The translations under genes and the position numbers were made by a program. The notes under the pieces were generated by a model. The model ran no database searches and was not told the origin of the DNA. It was given only the letters and a program-made list of their open reading frames with translations. Below, one piece after another: positions 61,661-64,000 of a stretch of 64,000 bases of DNA (positions are counted from its first letter, which is position 1; the number at the start of each line of letters is the position of its first letter). Source of the stretch: an uncultured Pseudomonadota bacterium (lineage in GTDB: Bacteria > Pseudomonadota > Gammaproteobacteria > Steroidobacterales > Steroidobacteraceae). The stretch lies in the NCBI GenBank assembly GCA_937920275.1, contig CALGVD010000029.1, positions 17,834-81,833 on the forward strand, in the 5' to 3' direction.

Positions 61661-62911
61661 TTAGCAGCTCTCGGATTCCGCCATGCCGAACTTGCGGAGC
61701 TTTTCCACCAGGGTGGTCCGCCGGAGGCTTAGAAGCCGCGCCGCATGGGCGACCGTTCCGCCTGAGCGCTCCAATGCCTCGGAGATCAAACGATGCTCGA
61801 TGGCGTACAAGTGCGCCCGAAGATCGACGCCATCGGCCGGGAGGCCTTCCGAGTCGGGTTCGGCGCTGTCGTCGAACTGACCCGCAGGGTCGGCGGGGGT
61901 GTATGCGATGACACGCTGGCTCTCAAGACGCTCCGCCAACGCCTCCCGCAGGCTTCTCTGGATGACCGTCCGCTCGAGCACCGCCTCGGAGACGACCTCG
62001 GAGACGGTCTCGGAGACGACCTCGTGGTTGACTGCCTCCGGACAGGCCACGATCTCAGGTACGAGCGGTGACTTGGGGTCACTGAACCCCTCTCGGTACC
62101 TTGGCGGCAGGTCCATGACCTCGACCCGCTGTTCGCCGTTGAGCACACTCAGGCGTTCGACGAGGTTGCCGAGTTCACGGACATTCCCCGGCCAACGATA
62201 GGCGCGCAGCGCTTGCATCGCCGATGGCGAGAACTCCAGCATCGGCCTTCCAGACCGGACGTTGGCCAAGGCAAACTCGTGCACCAAAGTCTCGAGGTCA
62301 TCCGCTCGCTCGCGGAGGCTCGGCATCTCGATGGGGAAGACATTCAAGCGATAGAAAAGGTCTCCGCGGAACTGGCCCTGCTCGATGGCCTCCTCGATGT
62401 TCCGGTGTGTGGCGGCGATGATCCGGACATCGCAACGGATCGGTTGGTGGTTGCCCACACGCTCGAAGACCCGCTCCTGCAGCACGCGCAGCAACTTCAC
62501 CTGCATCGGGGGGCTCATGTCGCCGATCTCATCCAGGAACAAAGTCCCGCCTTCGGCGATCTCGAAACGCCCCCGCCGTGACGCGTACGCTCCCGTGAAC
62601 GCACCCTTCTCATGTCCGAACAGCTCACTTTCCATCAACTCGGCGGGTATCGCACCGCAGTTCACCGCGACAAACGCACCGCGACGGCGTGGGCTCGATT
62701 CGTGGACGGCGCGGGCGACGACTTCCTTGCCGGTCCCGGATTCACCGAGCACCAGGACATTCGAGTCGTGGGAGGCCACTTTGCGGATCAGGGTCACCAC
62801 TTGCCGTATGGCTGCGGAGGGACCGCTCGGGTATCGGACCGACAGCGGCTCATCGACGGCAAAAGCCGTACGAGCCGATGACGCCGGATTGCGGTCGCCC
62901 GATCGCTTCAC
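61661..62911 (-). CDS. fleQ: Sigma-54-dependent activator, FleQ-like but without the N-terminal domain
   Basis: 416 residues from a GTG at 62911 with GGGGAGGGG upstream. Only about 25 residues precede the AAA+ domain: Walker A GESGTGKE at 56-63, the sigma-54 loop GAFTGA at 103-108, LFLDEIGDM, and [13 protein letters not shown]. The Fis-type helix-turn-helix ([27 protein letters not shown]) closely resembles that of FleQ/FlrA, not FleR. The roughly 120-residue FleQ domain is missing. A long linker (about 265-365) includes a repeated [15 protein letters not shown]. Located between fliS and fliE as in Pseudomonas, but fleS-fleR are absent. The 104-base gap upstream (62912-63015) holds an AT-rich segment and no promoter I would defend. 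Confidence 0.85.
   Translation of the reverse strand: MKRSGDRNPASSARTAFAVDEPLSVRYPSGPSAAIRQVVTLIRKVASHDSNVLVLGESGTGKEVVARAVHESSPRRRGAFVAVNCGAIPAELMESELFGHEKGAFTGAYASRRGRFEIAEGGTLFLDEIGDMSPPMQVKLLRVLQERVFERVGNHQPIRCDVRIIAATHRNIEEAIEQGQFRGDLFYRLNVFPIEMPSLRERADDLETLVHEFALANVRSGRPMLEFSPSAMQALRAYRWPGNVRELGNLVERLSVLNGEQRVEVMDLPPRYREGFSDPKSPLVPEIVACPEAVNHEVVSETVSEVVSEAVLERTVIQRSLREALAERLESQRVIAYTPADPAGQFDDSAEPDSEGLPADGVDLRAHLYAIEHRLISEALERSGGTVAHAARLLSLRRTTLVEKLRKFGMAESESC
61985..62020. repeat. Three 12-bp tandem units inside the FleQ-like gene
   Basis: CTCGGAGACGAC, CTCGGAGACGGT, CTCGGAGACGAC in direct order, coding on the minus strand for a VVSE/TVSE repeat in the linker between AAA+ and helix-turn-helix domains. 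Confidence 0.85.
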
Positions 62912-63015
62912 ATCCCCTCCCCTGTAAGTGACGGGGCTTTATAACGCACGGGGACTCAGAAACCGGACATATATATCCGAATCGGAACTAATAAATGACT
63001 ATCGGCAGGGTTATC

Positions 63016-63441
63016 TCAGGAACCTTTTAGGGAGGCCTGCCGACGCTGGGCCTGTTGCATGGGCTGCAACGCCGACCAGGCTGCCCGGATCTCATGCAGG
63101 ATCGATGCAGAACTCTCGAGCGGTTTGACCTCGCTGGCCAACTGGCCGAGCAGCAACTGACGACTGACGAACTCGTACAGATCATCAAGATTGCGGGCCA
63201 ACGGGCCTCGCGACAAGTCGAGACTGGCCCGCAGCTCACTGACGATGGCCACCGCACGCTCGAGGTGCCGGTTACGCTCGTGGCGTTGTGCTCGCGCGTT
63301 GCAAGCTTGCGCCTGCACGATCCTCGCGAGTGCTCCGTCGAGCAGCAGCATGATCAGTTGGTGAGGGTCTGCCGCGGCGACGCCACCATGGGCGGCGACC
63401 GACTGATAAGCGGACACTTTTCCTTGCAAGGCAGGTGACAT
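63016..63441 (-). CDS. fliS: Flagellar export chaperone FliS
   Basis: 141 residues from the ATG at 63441 with GAGG upstream; the track adds 11 codons. FliS hallmarks: ALQGKVSAYQSVAAHGGVAAADPHQLIMLLLDGALARIVQAQ and NLDDLYEFVSRQLLLGQLA. Holds flagellin before export. Downstream of fliD by 79 bases. Confidence 0.92.
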   Translation of the reverse strand: MSPALQGKVSAYQSVAAHGGVAAADPHQLIMLLLDGALARIVQAQACNARAQRHERNRHLERAVAIVSELRASLDLSRGPLARNLDDLYEFVSRQLLLGQLASEVKPLESSASILHEIRAAWSALQPMQQAQRRQASLKGS

Positions 63442-63520
63442 GGCGACCTCGTCGTACGGGCACTGCGCCCTCACCCCCTTTATCGGCAGTCGATGCCCCG
63501 CCTTGAGCGCCGCAGACGCG

Positions 63521-64000
63521 TCACTTCAACGCGCCCGCCAAGTACCGCCCCGTGGCTTGCATGTCGGTCAGCATCGCATCCAGCGCGCCGAACTGCCGCC
63601 GATAGCTGGCCTCGACCAATTGCATCCTCACCTCGAGGGCCTCCCGCTGTTTTTGCAGGTCGCGCCGCTGGGTCTGAAGGGAGTCCGTGCGTCCGACCAC
63701 CTGTCCACCCAGGCCGATCGCCCCTTCGATCGTGTCGTAGAGCCGCTTGGCGATACCGCCCTCCCCGGCAAGCACCTTGGCGACACCTGCCGCATCCGAC
63801 TGCAGCGCTGCCGTCAGCCTAGCGTCGTTGATCACCAGCCTACCGTCGACGCCGAATCCGATGCCGATCGCGCTCAGCGTCGACGGCGATCCCGGAAGGG
63901 GTTGGATGACCCCCGTGATGTCGCGGCGCATCCTCGACTCCACGCCGAGCAGCGTGCTGTCGCCAAGCAGCGGCCCTGCCTTGCGCGTCCCGCCGTCAAA
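63521..64000 (-). CDS. fliD: Flagellar filament cap protein FliD, C-terminal part
   Basis: 159 residues of the C-terminus; the frame is open to the right edge, so the start is outside. The FliD C-terminal domain shows STLSAIGIGFGVDGRLVINDARLTAALQSDAAGVAKVLAG and the closing coiled coil QTQRRDLQKQREALEVRMQLVEASYRRQFGALDAMLTDMQATGRYLAGALK. Upstream of fliS as usual. Confidence 0.92.
   Translation of the reverse strand, partial: FDGGTRKAGPLLGDSTLLGVESRMRRDITGVIQPLPGSPSTLSAIGIGFGVDGRLVINDARLTAALQSDAAGVAKVLAGEGGIAKRLYDTIEGAIGLGGQVVGRTDSLQTQRRDLQKQREALEVRMQLVEASYRRQFGALDAMLTDMQATGRYLAGALK

Noticed and set aside
62999-63029. Possible sigma-28 promoter (TAAA..GCCGATAG) upstream of the FleQ-like gene
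   Set aside because: GCCGATAG matches the -10 half well, but the only TAAA is 19 bases away instead of about 15, and it lies within the end of fliS.

Overview
The window is a dense, GC-rich chromosomal segment that looks like a gammaproteobacterium of the Xanthomonadales/Lysobacterales type or a close relative. The markers are a fused aspartate kinase-diaminopimelate decarboxylase, a TrpR-like regulator leading a compact his operon, a SAM-I riboswitch in front of metX-metB, a tonB-exbB-exbD-exbD operon, and Pseudomonas-style polar flagellar genes (flhF, fleN, fliA, motCD). I saw no tRNA, rRNA, CRISPR array, IS element or prophage gene. The assignment to a lineage is inference from gene content only.

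Layout. (1) 1-9252: a catabolic region read outward from a divergent promoter gap near 6.4 kb. Leftward are an HMG-CoA-lyase-like aldolase, HyuA, HyuB, a terminator, an isochorismatase-like amidase and the 5' end of a Tat-exported molybdenum hydroxylase large subunit. Rightward are a class III CoA-transferase, a second amidase of the same family and a two-domain VOC protein. The substrate is unknown; an N-heterocycle, lactam or imide is my best guess. (2) 9311-14307 (minus): tonB-exbB-exbD-exbD, a strong terminator, then two secreted TPR-like paralogues. (3) 14568-23886: an M17 aminopeptidase and ilvD (minus), and divergently ilvC-leuA-leuC-leuD-leuB preceded by a complete predicted leucine attenuator. 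(4) 23879-26323: metX-metB (minus) under a SAM-I riboswitch. (5) 26364-33960: a TrpR-like regulator and hisG-D-C-B-H-A-F-IE in one tightly coupled operon with a 34-bp palindromic operator over the promoter. (6) 33933-42372: lysC-lysA fusion, a small PA3496-like protein, a SAM hydrolase, an SDR, a DASS transporter, an L,D-transpeptidase, and an HDOD plus DUF2802 pair. (7) 42461-64000 (minus): a flagellar and motility locus, fliD-fliS-fleQ-like / fliEFGHIJK / fliLMNOPQR-flhB-flhA-flhF-fleN-fliA-motC-motD.

How it works together. The flagellar transcription units are punctuated by three good -24/-12 (sigma-54) promoter matches, upstream of fliE, fliL and the DUF2802-HDOD pair. This fits the adjacent FleQ-like activator, which lacks the usual N-terminal receiver-like domain. 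Amino-acid pathways show three different control modes side by side: ribosome-mediated attenuation (ilvC-leu), a riboswitch (metX-metB) and a repressor/operator (his). Start codons were moved from the longest ORF where a ribosome binding site, overlap with the upstream gene or family length pointed to an internal start; these choices are stated in the entries.
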